A DNA stretch of 41,207 nt, from contig JAFVMW010000013.1 of the NCBI GenBank assembly GCA_017506735.1, forward strand, positions 1 through 41,207. Direction: 5' to 3'. The DNA is from Oscillospiraceae bacterium (GTDB lineage Bacteria > Bacillota > Clostridia > Oscillospirales > Oscillospiraceae). Below, in pieces: positions 8,119-16,826 of this stretch; position 1 is the stretch's first letter; each line of letters opens with the position of its first letter. Made by a program: the position numbers and the translations under genes. The notes beneath the pieces were generated by a model. It was given only the letters and a program-made list of their open reading frames with translations, ran no database searches and had not been told where the DNA came from.

Positions 8119-9054
8119 ATGGCCCAGAACAAATCCCTGTCCACCCAGGAGGTTGCTGACATTCTCCATGTCAGCAAGTCCACCATATATGACCTGATCC
8201 GCAGAGGAGAGATCCACTCCTATAAGATCGGGCGGAAGGTCCGCTTCACCCAGGACGATGTGGATGCCTACATTGCCCGTTCCCGGCATGAGCATTCCAC
8301 CCGGCCTGTAAAGAATATCGACACCCATTCCACCCTTCTGACTCCGGAAAGGAACGAAGAACCGGAGCTGATCATCTCGGGACAGGATGTGGTGCTGGAC
8401 ATTCTTGCCAACTACCTCCAGCAGGAGGGGGTAAACACCGCCCGGACCTATCTGAACAGCTTTGAAGGCCTGCTGTCGCTGTACCAGGACAACATCCAGG
8501 TGGCGGCCTGCCATCTGTTTGACGGCTCTGATTACAACACCTCCTTCGTCCGCAGCCTGATGCCGGGCGTGACCGCGGTGCTGGTGAATGTGAGCTACCG
8601 CACCCAGGGCTTTTATGTTCAGAAGGGAAATCCCAAGGGAATCAAGGGCTGGTCCGACCTGGGCCGGGAGGATATTACGGTGCTGAACCGCCGGGTGGGC
8701 TCCTCCGCCCGGATTCTGATGGACACCCAGCTGAAGCGTCTGGGCATTCCGGCATCCAGGGTCCGGGGCTATGACAGAATTATGAAATCCCATCTGACCA
8801 TGGCGGCAGCCATCGCCGCCGGAGAAGCGGATCTGGCCATCGGCACGGAACGGATCTCCCGGCAGATTGAGAATCTGGATTTCATCCCGCTGCTTGAGGA
8901 GCGGTTCGACTTTGTCATTAAAAAGGAACGGATGGAAACAGAAGCTGTCCGGAAGCTGATGAAGGTTCTGAAGGACCCGGCCTTTGCCCGGGAGATCGCG
9001 CATTTTTCAGGAAATGATTACCGGGATCTGGGAAAGATCATTACGGAGGTTTAA
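8119..9054 (+). CDS. Transcriptional regulator: excisionase-type HTH plus PBP-like sensor domain
   Basis: A 311-residue two-domain protein. Residues 1-50 form an excisionase/MerR-like winged HTH (LSTQEVADILHVSKSTIYD, then GEIHSYKIGRKVRF). Residues about 85-295 form a periplasmic-binding-protein-like domain without signal peptide, of the kind also fused to MoeA proteins: CHLFDGSDYNTSF, QGFYVQKGNP, NRRVGSSARIL and a run ending in LDFIPLLEERFDFVI. ATG at 8119 is preferred because GGAGG (8107-8111) is 7 bases away; the ATG at 8113 is only one base from it. It is the first gene of the pterin operon and divergent from AOR, so it probably controls both. The ligand may be tungstate, molybdate or a pterin; this is inference. 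Either activation or repression is possible. Confidence 0.8.
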   Translation: MAQNKSLSTQEVADILHVSKSTIYDLIRRGEIHSYKIGRKVRFTQDDVDAYIARSRHEHSTRPVKNIDTHSTLLTPERNEEPELIISGQDVVLDILANYLQQEGVNTARTYLNSFEGLLSLYQDNIQVAACHLFDGSDYNTSFVRSLMPGVTAVLVNVSYRTQGFYVQKGNPKGIKGWSDLGREDITVLNRRVGSSARILMDTQLKRLGIPASRVRGYDRIMKSHLTMAAAIAAGEADLAIGTERISRQIENLDFIPLLEERFDFVIKKERMETEAVRKLMKVLKDPAFAREIAHFSGNDYRDLGKIITEV

Positions 9055-9055
9055 G

Positions 9056-10276
9056 ATGTTACATGTAAAAACGCCGGAAGAGGTTCTGGCTTTGATTGAA
9101 CAGGAATTTGATATCACGGCGCAAACGGAGCTGGTTCCCCTGGGTCAGGCCATTGGCAGATGCCTCGCCGAGGACATAGCGGCCACAGAATATGTTCCCG
9201 ATTTCAACCGCTCCACGGTGGACGGCTACGCCCTCCGGGCCAGGGACACCTTCGGCTGCAGCGACGCCATCCCTGCCATGCTGACCCTCCGGGGAGAGGT
9301 GTTCATGGGCGAGGGAGCGGAATTCCGGCTGGAGCCGGAGCAGTGCGCGGCGGTGCCCACCGGCGGCGCCATCCCCGAAGGGGCGGACAGTGTTGTGATG
9401 GTGGAATACTCCGAGGATTACGGCGACGGCACCATCGGCATTTCCAAGCCCACCGCCCCCGGACAGAATATGATCTTCCGGGGCGATGACGTGTGTCCCG
9501 GCAAGGTGATCCTCCGCCGGGGCAGAGTGCTGTCCAGCCAGGACATCGGAGCCCTGGCCGCCATCGGCAGAGTGGAGGTTCCGGTACGGAAAAGGCTGAC
9601 CGTGGGCGTGATTTCCACCGGCGATGAGCTGGTTCCCCCGGAGGCCGTCCCCGGCCCCGGTCAGGTCAGAGATGTGAACAGCCCCATGCTGGAGGCCATG
9701 CTGACCTGCTTCGGCGTGAATGTGATCAACTACGGCATCGTCATCGACAACGAGGCCCTGCTGTCGGAGAAGGTACATAAGGCTGTGGCGGAGTGTGATG
9801 CCGTGCTGCTCTCCGGCGGCAGCAGCGTGGGCGTGAAGGATGCCGCCTGCCGGATCATCGAATCCATGGGCTCCCTGCTGCTCCACGGCATTGCCATCAA
9901 GCCCGGCAAGCCCACCATCCTGGGCAAGGCAGGCCGGAAGCCCCTGGTGGGTCTGCCCGGTCATCCGGTGGCGGCCTACTTTATCACCAGGCTCTTTGTG
10001 CTGCCCCTGCTGTCAAGACTTCTGGGCAGACAGCAGGAAAGCTATACCACCACCGCCAAAATCACCGAAAGCGTGTCCGCCAACCATGGCAGAGCCCAGT
10101 ACCACTGCTGCCGCCTGGAGCGGAGGGACGGCACGCTTTATGCCCACCCCATCCGGGGCAAGTCCGGCCTGATCACCACCCTGGCCGGTGCCGACGGATA
10201 TTTCTGCATCGACCGGGACTGCGAGGGCCTGCCCAAATACGCTGAAATTCAAGTAACAATTTCTCAGGGAGACTGA
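9056..10276 (+). CDS. moeA: Molybdopterin molybdenumtransferase MoeA (first copy)
   Basis: A 406-residue MoeA, which inserts molybdate or tungstate into adenylated molybdopterin. Visible family blocks are DFNRSTVDGYA (residues about 50-60), PTGGAIPEGADSVVMVEY near 101-118, the GVISTGDEL block near 184 and LSGGSSVGVKD near 252, followed by KPGKPTILG and GLPGHPVAA. The start follows the regulator stop by one base, so the genes are coupled. It has no extra C-terminal domain, in contrast to the next gene. Organisms that use tungsten often carry two MoeA proteins; which metal each handles cannot be told from sequence. Confidence 0.92.
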   Translation: MLHVKTPEEVLALIEQEFDITAQTELVPLGQAIGRCLAEDIAATEYVPDFNRSTVDGYALRARDTFGCSDAIPAMLTLRGEVFMGEGAEFRLEPEQCAAVPTGGAIPEGADSVVMVEYSEDYGDGTIGISKPTAPGQNMIFRGDDVCPGKVILRRGRVLSSQDIGALAAIGRVEVPVRKRLTVGVISTGDELVPPEAVPGPGQVRDVNSPMLEAMLTCFGVNVINYGIVIDNEALLSEKVHKAVAECDAVLLSGGSSVGVKDAACRIIESMGSLLLHGIAIKPGKPTILGKAGRKPLVGLPGHPVAAYFITRLFVLPLLSRLLGRQQESYTTTAKITESVSANHGRAQYHCCRLERRDGTLYAHPIRGKSGLITTLAGADGYFCIDRDCEGLPKYAEIQVTISQGD

Positions 10277-10281
10277 TCAAT

Positions 10282-12192
10282 ATGGGTTTTGAATATCTGA
10301 CCAACATTCCCCTTGCCAAGGCAAGGGAAGACTATCTGAAGCTGCTGGAGGCCAACGGCTACGGCCCCCGGACGGAAGTGATCCCCACCTGGGATGCCTG
10401 CGGCCGGGTCACGGCCCACGCGGTCTACGCCCACATCTGCGCCCCCCACTACGCGGCCTCTGCTATGGATGGCGTGGCGGTGAACGCGAAAGACACCTTC
10501 GGTGCCACGGAAACCACCCCCATCACCCTGAAAGCCGGACAGTTTACCGTGCTGGACACCGGCGATCCCATCCCTGAGGCCTGCGACGCGGTGATCATGG
10601 TGGAGGATATTGTGAAAAATGAGGACGGCACCATCACCATCCACGATGCCGCCGCCCCCTGGCAGCACATCCGCCAGATCGGTGAGGACATCTGCGCCGG
10701 TGAAATGATCCTCGGCTCCCACATGACCGTTTCTCCCTCCGCCATCGGCGCCATGATTGCCGGCGGCGTGCTGGAGATTGAAGTCATCCGAAAGCCCCTG
10801 GTGGGCATCATCCCCACCGGCGACGAGATCATTCCTCCCTGCACCGACCCTAAGCCCGGCGACATTCTGGAGTTCAACGGCTCCATCTTCTCCGCCATGG
10901 TGCGCTCCTGGGGTGCCGAGGCAAAGGTGTATCCCATCGTCCCCGACAAATTCGACCAGATCAAGGCCATGGTTGCCAGAGCAGCCGAGGAATGTGACCT
11001 TGTGATCCTGAACGCCGGCTCCTCCGCCGGACGGGAGGATTTCTCTGCCCGGGTCATCCGGGAGCTGGGCCAGGTGCTGTATCACGGCATTGCCATGAAG
11101 CCCGGCAAGCCTGCCATTCTGGGCTGCCAGGGTGCCACACCCATTCTGGGCGTTCCCGGATATCCGGTTTCCGGCATCATTGTCATTGAGCAGCTGCTCA
11201 AGCCCCTGGTTGACCACTGGCTGAAAGCCCCTGCCGAACTCCCCAGATACGCAAAGGCAGTACTGACCCGTCCTGTGGTCAGCGGCCTGAAATACCAGGA
11301 ATTCGTCCGGGTCCGTATGGGCTATGTGGGGGACAGACTGATGGCCAGCCCCCTGAGCCGGGGCAGCGGCGTGGTGTCCTCCTTCATGAAGGCCGACGGC
11401 ATTGTGGAAGTGCCCCAGGGTATGGAGGGCTATGAAGCAGGCGAGGAGGTTTCTGTCCGTCTGCTGTGCAATCCCGACAAGCTGAGCAATACCCTGGTGG
11501 TCATTGGCAGCCATGACCCTCTGCTGGACGAGCTGGCAGATATGATGCACCTGGAAAACGGCTCTGTGTACATGAGCTCTGCCCACGTGGGCTCCATGGG
11601 CGGCATCATGGCCCTGCGCCGGGGCGAAGCCCATGCCGCAGGCTGCCACCTGCTGGATACCGCCACCGGAAAGTATAACCTTTCCTTTATCAAGAAGTAT
11701 TTCCCCAAGGGCGGCGTGAAGCTCATCTCCTGCGTGGGCCGTCAGCAGGGGCTGATGGTTGCCAAAGGCAATCCTCTGGACATTCAGAATTTTGCGGATA
11801 TCGCAAAGCCTGGTGTACGTTATGTCAACCGCCAGAAGGGCTCCGGAACACGGATTCTCACCGATTACCTGTGCAGGCAGGAGAATCTGGACACCGCCGC
11901 CATCTACGGCTATGACCGGGAGGAACTGACCCACACCTCCGTGGCGGCCCAGATCGTCAGCGGCAGCGCCGATGCCGGCATGGGCATCTACTCCGCCGCC
12001 AAGCTGTATGACCTGGACTTTATCCCCATCTGCATTGAAGAATATGATCTGATCATCCCCGATCATGCCTGGGACACCCCCCAGGTGCAGCAGCTGCTGG
12101 CAACCCTCAGAAGCGAAGCCTTCAAGGAAAAAATCAGCAGTCTGGGTGGCTACACCGTGGAAAATCCCGGCGAGCTGATCAGCCTTGACTGA
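10282..12192 (+). CDS. MoeA fused to a C-terminal PBP-like domain (second copy)
   Basis: A 636-residue protein. Residues 1-400 are a divergent MoeA: SAMDGVAVNA, DTGDPIPEACDAVIMVED, GIIPTGDEI, LNAGSSAGREDF, KPGKPAILG and GVPGYPVSG. Residues about 410-630 form a PBP-like domain related to that of the regulator at 8119, sharing CHLLD, SF, QG-V-KGNP, NRQKGSGTRIL, a GSADAGMG turn and LDFIP-CIEEYD. No secretion signal, so the domain is cytoplasmic. SD-like GGGAG precedes the ATG and the gene is 5 bases past moeA. The fusion is known in anaerobes. A sensible role is metal or pterin binding during insertion, but no experiment in this lineage is known to me. The MoeA half could be specialised for tungsten. 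Confidence 0.87.
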   Translation: MGFEYLTNIPLAKAREDYLKLLEANGYGPRTEVIPTWDACGRVTAHAVYAHICAPHYAASAMDGVAVNAKDTFGATETTPITLKAGQFTVLDTGDPIPEACDAVIMVEDIVKNEDGTITIHDAAAPWQHIRQIGEDICAGEMILGSHMTVSPSAIGAMIAGGVLEIEVIRKPLVGIIPTGDEIIPPCTDPKPGDILEFNGSIFSAMVRSWGAEAKVYPIVPDKFDQIKAMVARAAEECDLVILNAGSSAGREDFSARVIRELGQVLYHGIAMKPGKPAILGCQGATPILGVPGYPVSGIIVIEQLLKPLVDHWLKAPAELPRYAKAVLTRPVVSGLKYQEFVRVRMGYVGDRLMASPLSRGSGVVSSFMKADGIVEVPQGMEGYEAGEEVSVRLLCNPDKLSNTLVVIGSHDPLLDELADMMHLENGSVYMSSAHVGSMGGIMALRRGEAHAAGCHLLDTATGKYNLSFIKKYFPKGGVKLISCVGRQQGLMVAKGNPLDIQNFADIAKPGVRYVNRQKGSGTRILTDYLCRQENLDTAAIYGYDREELTHTSVAAQIVSGSADAGMGIYSAAKLYDLDFIPICIEEYDLIIPDHAWDTPQVQQLLATLRSEAFKEKISSLGGYTVENPGELISLD

Positions 12193-12193
12193 T

Positions 12194-13519
12194 ATGAAGC
12201 AGTATGACGCAATTGTCATCGGCGCCGGAATCCTGGGCTGTATGACTGCCCGGAGCCTGCGCCGGTGGAACATTTCCACCCTGCTCCTTGAAAAAGAGGA
12301 GGATGTGTGCCGGGGCATCACCCGTGCAAACTCCGCCATCGTCTACGCCGGCTATGACAACAAGCCCGGCAGCCTGAAGGCGGCGCTCACCGTCCGGGGC
12401 AATGCGGACATGGAAGCGCTGTGCGAAGAATTGGAGGTACCCTTCTCCCGGTGCGGCTCGTTGCTTGTGGCCTATGAACCGGAAGCGGTGCCCAAACTGG
12501 AGAAAAAGCTGTCCAACGGCAGAAAAAACGGTGTTCCCGGACTGAAGCTGCTCTCCGGTCCGGAAGCGGAGGCCATGGAACCCATGCTGAAAAAAGGCGT
12601 GGCGGCGGCGCTGTATGCCCCCTCCACCGGCACGGTGAATCCCTGGCTTCTGGGCATCGCCGCATACGAAAATGCCCTGCAAAACGGTGCGGAAGCAATC
12701 CTTGGCAGGGAAGTGCTGGCAATCCGTCCCTGCCCGGAGGGCTACCAGGTGGAAACCCGGGAGGAGGTCTACCAGACCAGAATGGTATTCAACTGCGCCG
12801 GTGCCTTTGCCGACCGGGTTCAGGGGCTGGCCTTTGCCCCAGAGGTGAAGCTGAAGCTGGACGGCGCGGAGTATCTGGTCTTTGACCGGCTGGCCAAAAA
12901 GCCGGAACGGGTGATCTTTTACCAGACCCAGAGCAGCGGCAAGGGCATCACCGCCATTCCCTGCACGGAAGGGAATCTGCTGATTGCCGGTGTCCGGAAG
13001 GATATGACCATTCCCTATGCCACCAGCCCGGAAGGACTGGTGGAAATGCTGGATCGTGTGAAGGAGCTGCTTCCGGAAACGGATACAGGCCTGGTGATCC
13101 GCTCCTTCGGCGCTGTCCGTCCCAATCCGTACCGGGACAGCGGAGAGAGCATCCCCGATTATGTCATCGAAAATCCTGCTCCGGGCTTTTACAGCCTGAT
13201 CGGCGTGAAAACCCCCGGCCTGACCTGTGCCGAGGGTCTGGGAATGCTGCTGGCCCAAAGGGGCGCGGAGTACCTCTCCGCGGAAGAAAATCCCGATTTT
13301 GACCCAAAACGCCGGGGTATTTCGGAAAAAGACAACGATATTCTCTGCCAGTGTGAGCAAATCTCCCGGGCAGAGATTCTGGAAGCCATCCGCCGGGGGG
13401 CATCCACGGTGGAGGCGGTGAAGCGCCGGGTGGGCAGCGGCATGGGCCGGTGCCAGGGAAGCCGGTGCAGCGGCGAAATTGCCCGGCTGCTGGAGGAATA
13501 CGGCCATGGATCATTATGA
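12194..13519 (+). CDS. FAD-dependent oxidoreductase with C-terminal BFD-like [2Fe-2S] domain
   Basis: A 441-residue DAO/GlpA-like flavoprotein. It has a dinucleotide-binding N-terminus (YDAIVIGAGILGC), a flavin region (ITRANSAIVYAGYD, CAGAFAD) and a C-terminal FAD-closing motif (VKTPGLTCAEGLG). Residues 385-425 hold C385, C387, C420 and C425 in the CxC...CxxxxC pattern of a BFD-like [2Fe-2S] domain. ATG at 12194 is taken as the start; a TTG nine bases earlier overlaps the previous gene. This family includes glycerol-3-phosphate and 2-hydroxyacid dehydrogenases that work with a second flavoprotein, which is exactly what follows. The DUF1667-type third subunit often seen with such pairs is absent. 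Its place in the middle of a pterin operon is odd and suggests a redox role linked to the tungsten enzyme. Substrate unknown. Confidence 0.8.
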   Translation: MKQYDAIVIGAGILGCMTARSLRRWNISTLLLEKEEDVCRGITRANSAIVYAGYDNKPGSLKAALTVRGNADMEALCEELEVPFSRCGSLLVAYEPEAVPKLEKKLSNGRKNGVPGLKLLSGPEAEAMEPMLKKGVAAALYAPSTGTVNPWLLGIAAYENALQNGAEAILGREVLAIRPCPEGYQVETREEVYQTRMVFNCAGAFADRVQGLAFAPEVKLKLDGAEYLVFDRLAKKPERVIFYQTQSSGKGITAIPCTEGNLLIAGVRKDMTIPYATSPEGLVEMLDRVKELLPETDTGLVIRSFGAVRPNPYRDSGESIPDYVIENPAPGFYSLIGVKTPGLTCAEGLGMLLAQRGAEYLSAEENPDFDPKRRGISEKDNDILCQCEQISRAEILEAIRRGASTVEAVKRRVGSGMGRCQGSRCSGEIARLLEEYGHGSL

Positions 13520-14363
13520 CATTCTGATCATCGGCGGCGGTGCCGCCGGAGTTTCCGCCGCCAGAGCAGCTTCCGGCAGACGGGTGCTGCTGGCAGACCG
13601 GGGACCGGCCCTGGGCGGTGTGCTGCTCCAGTGTACCCACCGGGGCTTCGGAAACAATCAGACCGGGCCGGAATATATGGAGCATTTGCTCCGGGATTTC
13701 CCGGAATCCGTGGAGCTGGCGCTGAATACCACGGTGCTGTCCGTTTCTCCGGAGAAAACCGCCCTGCTTTCCGGCAGGGAATTCGGAAGAAGGGAAGTGT
13801 CCTTTGACCATTTGATTCTGGCCGCCGGCTGCCGGGAGATTCCGGCAGGCGCCCTTCCCATCGGCGGCACCCGGCCCGAGGGCGTGTATACCGCCGGACA
13901 GATGCAGGCGCTGATGAACCTCCGGGGCTATGTGCCGGAGGGCCCTGCGGTGATTCTGGGCAGCGGCGATCTGGGCCTGATTATGGCAAAGCATCTGGCG
14001 GAGGCAGGGCTGGAAGTGACCCTTGTGGAAAAAAAGGATAGCTGCGGCGGCATGGCAAGAAACCGGCGGTGCCTTTCAGAGTATCCCATCCGGCTGCTCT
14101 GCGGAGATACCCTGGCAGTGCTCCATGGAGAAAAAAAGCTCTCCGGCTGCACCACGGCAAAAGGCGTGTATCTGCCCTGCAAAAGCCTGCTGATTGCCGT
14201 CGGCCTTCGTCCGGAGCAGGAGCTCATCGCCCACCTGGCTCAGCCGGAATGGCTGACCCTCTGCGGAAACTGCCGCCAGGTGCATCCCATGGTGGAAGCA
14301 GTGGTCCAGGAAGGAAAACAGGCAGGCGCTGCTGTGAAAAAAGCAATCGAGGTGTGTTTATGA
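13506..14363 (+). CDS. NAD(P)/FAD-dependent oxidoreductase, partner of the preceding flavoprotein
   Basis: A 285-residue pyridine-nucleotide-disulfide-type flavoprotein. The first GxGxxG is at residues 9-14 (IIGGGAAG) and the second in VILGSGDLG, followed by LVEKKDSCGG. The QCTHRGFG segment after the FAD motif and LAAGCREIPAGA are typical of the small oxidoreductase that accompanies GlpA-like dehydrogenases. It is shorter than the usual 400-plus residues. ATG lies inside the end of the previous gene (14-base overlap), with GGAGG 9 bases upstream, so the two are coupled. It probably moves electrons between the [2Fe-2S] protein and NAD(P) or ferredoxin. What it does for the tungsten system is unknown. 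Confidence 0.75.
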   Translation: MDHYDILIIGGGAAGVSAARAASGRRVLLADRGPALGGVLLQCTHRGFGNNQTGPEYMEHLLRDFPESVELALNTTVLSVSPEKTALLSGREFGRREVSFDHLILAAGCREIPAGALPIGGTRPEGVYTAGQMQALMNLRGYVPEGPAVILGSGDLGLIMAKHLAEAGLEVTLVEKKDSCGGMARNRRCLSEYPIRLLCGDTLAVLHGEKKLSGCTTAKGVYLPCKSLLIAVGLRPEQELIAHLAQPEWLTLCGNCRQVHPMVEAVVQEGKQAGAAVKKAIEVCL

Positions 14364-15313
14364 TTGACGCAAAGGGCCGTAATATTACATATCTGCGCAT
14401 TTCCGTCACGGACAAGTGCAACCTGCGCTGCCGGTACTGTATGCCGGAGGAAGGCGTGTGCAAAAAGGAACACACGGATATGCTTACCGAGGATGAAATC
14501 ATCCAGGCTGTGGAGGCCGCGGCGGAGCTGGGCATCACCAAGCTGCGCATCACCGGCGGCGAACCCCTGGTGAAGAAAAACATCGTATCCATCTGCCGCC
14601 GGGCCGCGGCGGTGGAGGGAATCAAAGAGGTCTGCCTGACCACCAACGGCCTGCTGCTTCCCCAGCTCGCAAAGCCGCTGAAGGAAGCCGGAGTCAAGCG
14701 GCTGAATCTGAGCCTGGACACCCTGAACCCGGAGAAGTATGCCTACATTACAAGAATCGGAACCCTGGAGGATTTCCGGGCAGGCCTGGACGCGGCCTTT
14801 GAAGCAGGGTTTGAAAAAATCAAGATCAACTCCGTCCTCATCGGCGGCTTCAATGACGATGAGATCGAGGATATGGTCCGTCTGACCCTCCAGTATCCCC
14901 TGGATATGCGGTTCATCGAGCTGATGCCCATGTACGACAGCGGCGACTTCGGCATGGAGGCCTATCTGCCCTATTCCAAAGTGCTGGAAAAACTGCCGGA
15001 AGCCGTCCCGGTTCCCCAGGACGGCGGCGTGGCCAAGCTCTACCGGCTCCCCGGGGCGAAGGGAAACATCGGCCTGATCAGTCCGGTCAGCGCCCATTTC
15101 TGCGGCGAGTGCAACCGGCTCCGGCTCACCGCCGACGGCAAGCTGAAGCCCTGCCTTCACGCCCCGGATGAATACACCATCAAGGGCCTGGACAAAGAGC
15201 GCATCAAAGCCGTGTTCCGGCAGGCCATCTGGAACAAGCCTGCGTGGCATGGCGACCTGGACGCCCTCCATCGCTCCCAGGCAGGCAGAAATATGAATGA
15301 AATCGGAGGATGA
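14360..15313 (+). CDS. moaA: GTP 3',8-cyclase MoaA (radical SAM)
   Basis: A 317-residue radical SAM enzyme that makes 3',8-cyclo-7,8-dihydro-GTP, the first step of molybdopterin synthesis. The SAM cluster cysteines are C20, C24 and C27 (CNLRCRYC), and the second substrate-binding cluster uses C248, C251 and C265. The GGEPL motif (ITGGEPL) is present and the protein ends in Gly-Gly, the C-terminal tail important in MoaA. ATG overlaps the preceding stop (ATGA). With moaC and mogA/moaB downstream it gives the core pterin pathway, feeding the two MoeA proteins encoded upstream. Confidence 0.95.
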   Translation: MIDAKGRNITYLRISVTDKCNLRCRYCMPEEGVCKKEHTDMLTEDEIIQAVEAAAELGITKLRITGGEPLVKKNIVSICRRAAAVEGIKEVCLTTNGLLLPQLAKPLKEAGVKRLNLSLDTLNPEKYAYITRIGTLEDFRAGLDAAFEAGFEKIKINSVLIGGFNDDEIEDMVRLTLQYPLDMRFIELMPMYDSGDFGMEAYLPYSKVLEKLPEAVPVPQDGGVAKLYRLPGAKGNIGLISPVSAHFCGECNRLRLTADGKLKPCLHAPDEYTIKGLDKERIKAVFRQAIWNKPAWHGDLDALHRSQAGRNMNEIGG

Positions 15314-15316
15314 AAA

Positions 15317-15796
15317 ATGTCCGACTTTACCCATTTTAATGAACAGGGCCGGGCCAAAATGGTGGATGTGGGCGAAAAGCCCATCTCCCAACGTGTGGCA
15401 GTAGCCGCCGCCCGGGTTCTGGTGAACGAAAAGACCTTCGGTCTGATCCGCTCCGGCGGTATGAAAAAGGGCGATGTGCTCACCGTGGCCCAGATCGCCG
15501 GCGTCATGGGCGCCAAGCGTACCCCGGATCTGATCCCCATGTGCCACCCCATTCTGATGGACGGCATCAATCTGGACCTTTCCCTGGACGAAGTCCGGCT
15601 GTCTGTGGAGATCAGGGCAACCGTGTCCTGCGACGGCCGTACCGGCGTGGAGATGGAGGCCCTCACAGCCGTATCCACTGCCGCACTGACGGTGTACGAT
15701 ATGTGCAAGGCCGTCCAGAAGGATATGGTCATCACTGACATCCGCCTGCTGAGCAAGACCGGCGGTGTCCACGGCGATTACAAACGGGAGGAATAA
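15317..15796 (+). CDS. moaC: Cyclic pyranopterin monophosphate synthase MoaC
   Basis: A 159-residue MoaC, which acts after MoaA to make cyclic pyranopterin monophosphate. Near the N-terminus is MVDVGEKPISQRVAVA. The catalytic PMCHPI block follows and the C-terminal part has GVEMEALTAVSTAALTVYDMCKA and DIRLLSKTGG, all diagnostic. GGAGG lies 9 bases before the ATG, overlapping the end of moaA. Length is normal for the family. Confidence 0.96.
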   Translation: MSDFTHFNEQGRAKMVDVGEKPISQRVAVAAARVLVNEKTFGLIRSGGMKKGDVLTVAQIAGVMGAKRTPDLIPMCHPILMDGINLDLSLDEVRLSVEIRATVSCDGRTGVEMEALTAVSTAALTVYDMCKAVQKDMVITDIRLLSKTGGVHGDYKREE

Positions 15797-15798
15797 AT

Positions 15799-16290
15799 AT
15801 GTATACAGCAGCAGTCATTACCATCAGCGATAAGGGCTACCGTGGGGAGCGTGTGGATACCAGCGGCCCCAATCTGGTGGAAATTCTGAAGGAAAAGGGC
15901 TTTGATGTGACCTATACCTCCATCATTCCCGACGAAAAGGACATGATCAAAGCAGAGCTGTGCAAATGCGCCGACGAGCTTCAAATCGCCCTGGTGCTGA
16001 CCACCGGCGGCACCGGCTTCTCTCCCCGGGACATCACCCCTGAGGCCACCATGGAGGTCATTGAGCGCCCCACCCCCGGCATTCCCGAGGCCATGCGCTA
16101 CGAATCCCTGAAGATCACCCCCAAGGGCTGTCTGAGCCGCTCCGCAGCAGGCATCCGGGGCAGAAGCCTGATCATCAACCTGCCCGGCAGCAAGAAGGCC
16201 AGCCAGGAAAACATTCTGGCAGTCATCGACCCCGTGGCCCACGGCCTGGATATGCTCTACTCCGAAGGCAGCGCCGACTGCGCCAAATAA
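15799..16290 (+). CDS. Molybdopterin adenylyltransferase, MogA/MoaB family
   Basis: A 163-residue protein that adenylates molybdopterin before MoeA inserts the metal. Key family motifs are TISDKGYRGERVDTSGP, TTGGTGFSPRDITPEAT with the catalytic aspartates, IERPTPGIPEAMR, and LSRSAAGIRGRSLIINLPGSKKA. It starts 2 bases after moaC with GGGAGG upstream, and is the last gene of the pterin operon. MogA and MoaB share these motifs, so the exact symbol is left open. It completes a moeA, moeA-PBP, moaA, moaC, mogA set; MoaD and MoaE functions lie elsewhere in the window. Confidence 0.94.
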   Translation: MYTAAVITISDKGYRGERVDTSGPNLVEILKEKGFDVTYTSIIPDEKDMIKAELCKCADELQIALVLTTGGTGFSPRDITPEATMEVIERPTPGIPEAMRYESLKITPKGCLSRSAAGIRGRSLIINLPGSKKASQENILAVIDPVAHGLDMLYSEGSADCAK

Positions 16291-16362
16291 AAACAGGGCA
16301 GAAGGGTGCCTTGCGTGCAGTAAGTGCCGATACAACCAACACAAACGTAAGAAGGTATTCCT

Positions 16363-16797
16363 ATGATTCGAAAAGCGACAAAGGATGATAGCTTTGTTTT
16401 GGCACAGATGGCTGTTCAAATGTGGGATAGTCATACCGCAGATGAATTAGAAATAGAGTTTTCAGAAACGCAGAATAACGGACAATCGGTTTTTTTCATC
16501 AAGTATCTCGGTGAAATCCCCATTGGTTTCGCGCAGTGTGGCTTGCGAAAAGACTATGTTGAAGGAACAGAAAGTTCTCCCGTGGGTTACTTGGAGGGTA
16601 TTTTCGTAAAGGAAAAATATCGAAAGAACGGGTATGCAAAAGAGTTGCTGTGTGCTTGCGAAATGTGGGCAAAAGAAGCTGGATGCAGTGAGTTTGCAAG
16701 TGACTGCGAGATAGACAACATGGACAGCTTCAGATTCCACATGTCGGTGGGCTTTGATGAAGCAAATCGTATCATCTGTTTCAAGAAAAAATTGTAA
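16363..16797 (+). CDS. GNAT-family N-acetyltransferase
   Basis: A 144-residue GNAT protein. It begins IRKATKDDSFVLAQMAVQMW and has the central beta-strand block VGYLEGIFVKEKYRKNGYAKELL, whose RKNGYAKEL part is the acetyl-CoA-binding loop. The C-terminus ends VGFDEANRIICFKKKL. The pattern resembles aminoglycoside 6'-N-acetyltransferase-like members, but the substrate cannot be assigned. Its base composition is clearly richer in A and T than the flanking genes, with codons such as AAA, GAA and TTT favoured. It is 72 bases past the pterin operon and has no functional link to it, so recent acquisition is likely. Confidence 0.85.
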   Translation: MIRKATKDDSFVLAQMAVQMWDSHTADELEIEFSETQNNGQSVFFIKYLGEIPIGFAQCGLRKDYVEGTESSPVGYLEGIFVKEKYRKNGYAKELLCACEMWAKEAGCSEFASDCEIDNMDSFRFHMSVGFDEANRIICFKKKL

Positions 16798-16826
16798 ACC
16801 CTTTGAAAAACCAATATCCAGAACAG

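Noticed and set aside
10264-12339. A long minus-strand open frame (691 codons) opposite the moeA-PBP fusion
   Set aside because: It is complementary to a well-supported gene, reads as His/Gly/Gln-rich nonsense, and has no family motif. It arises from GC-biased codon use on the real strand.
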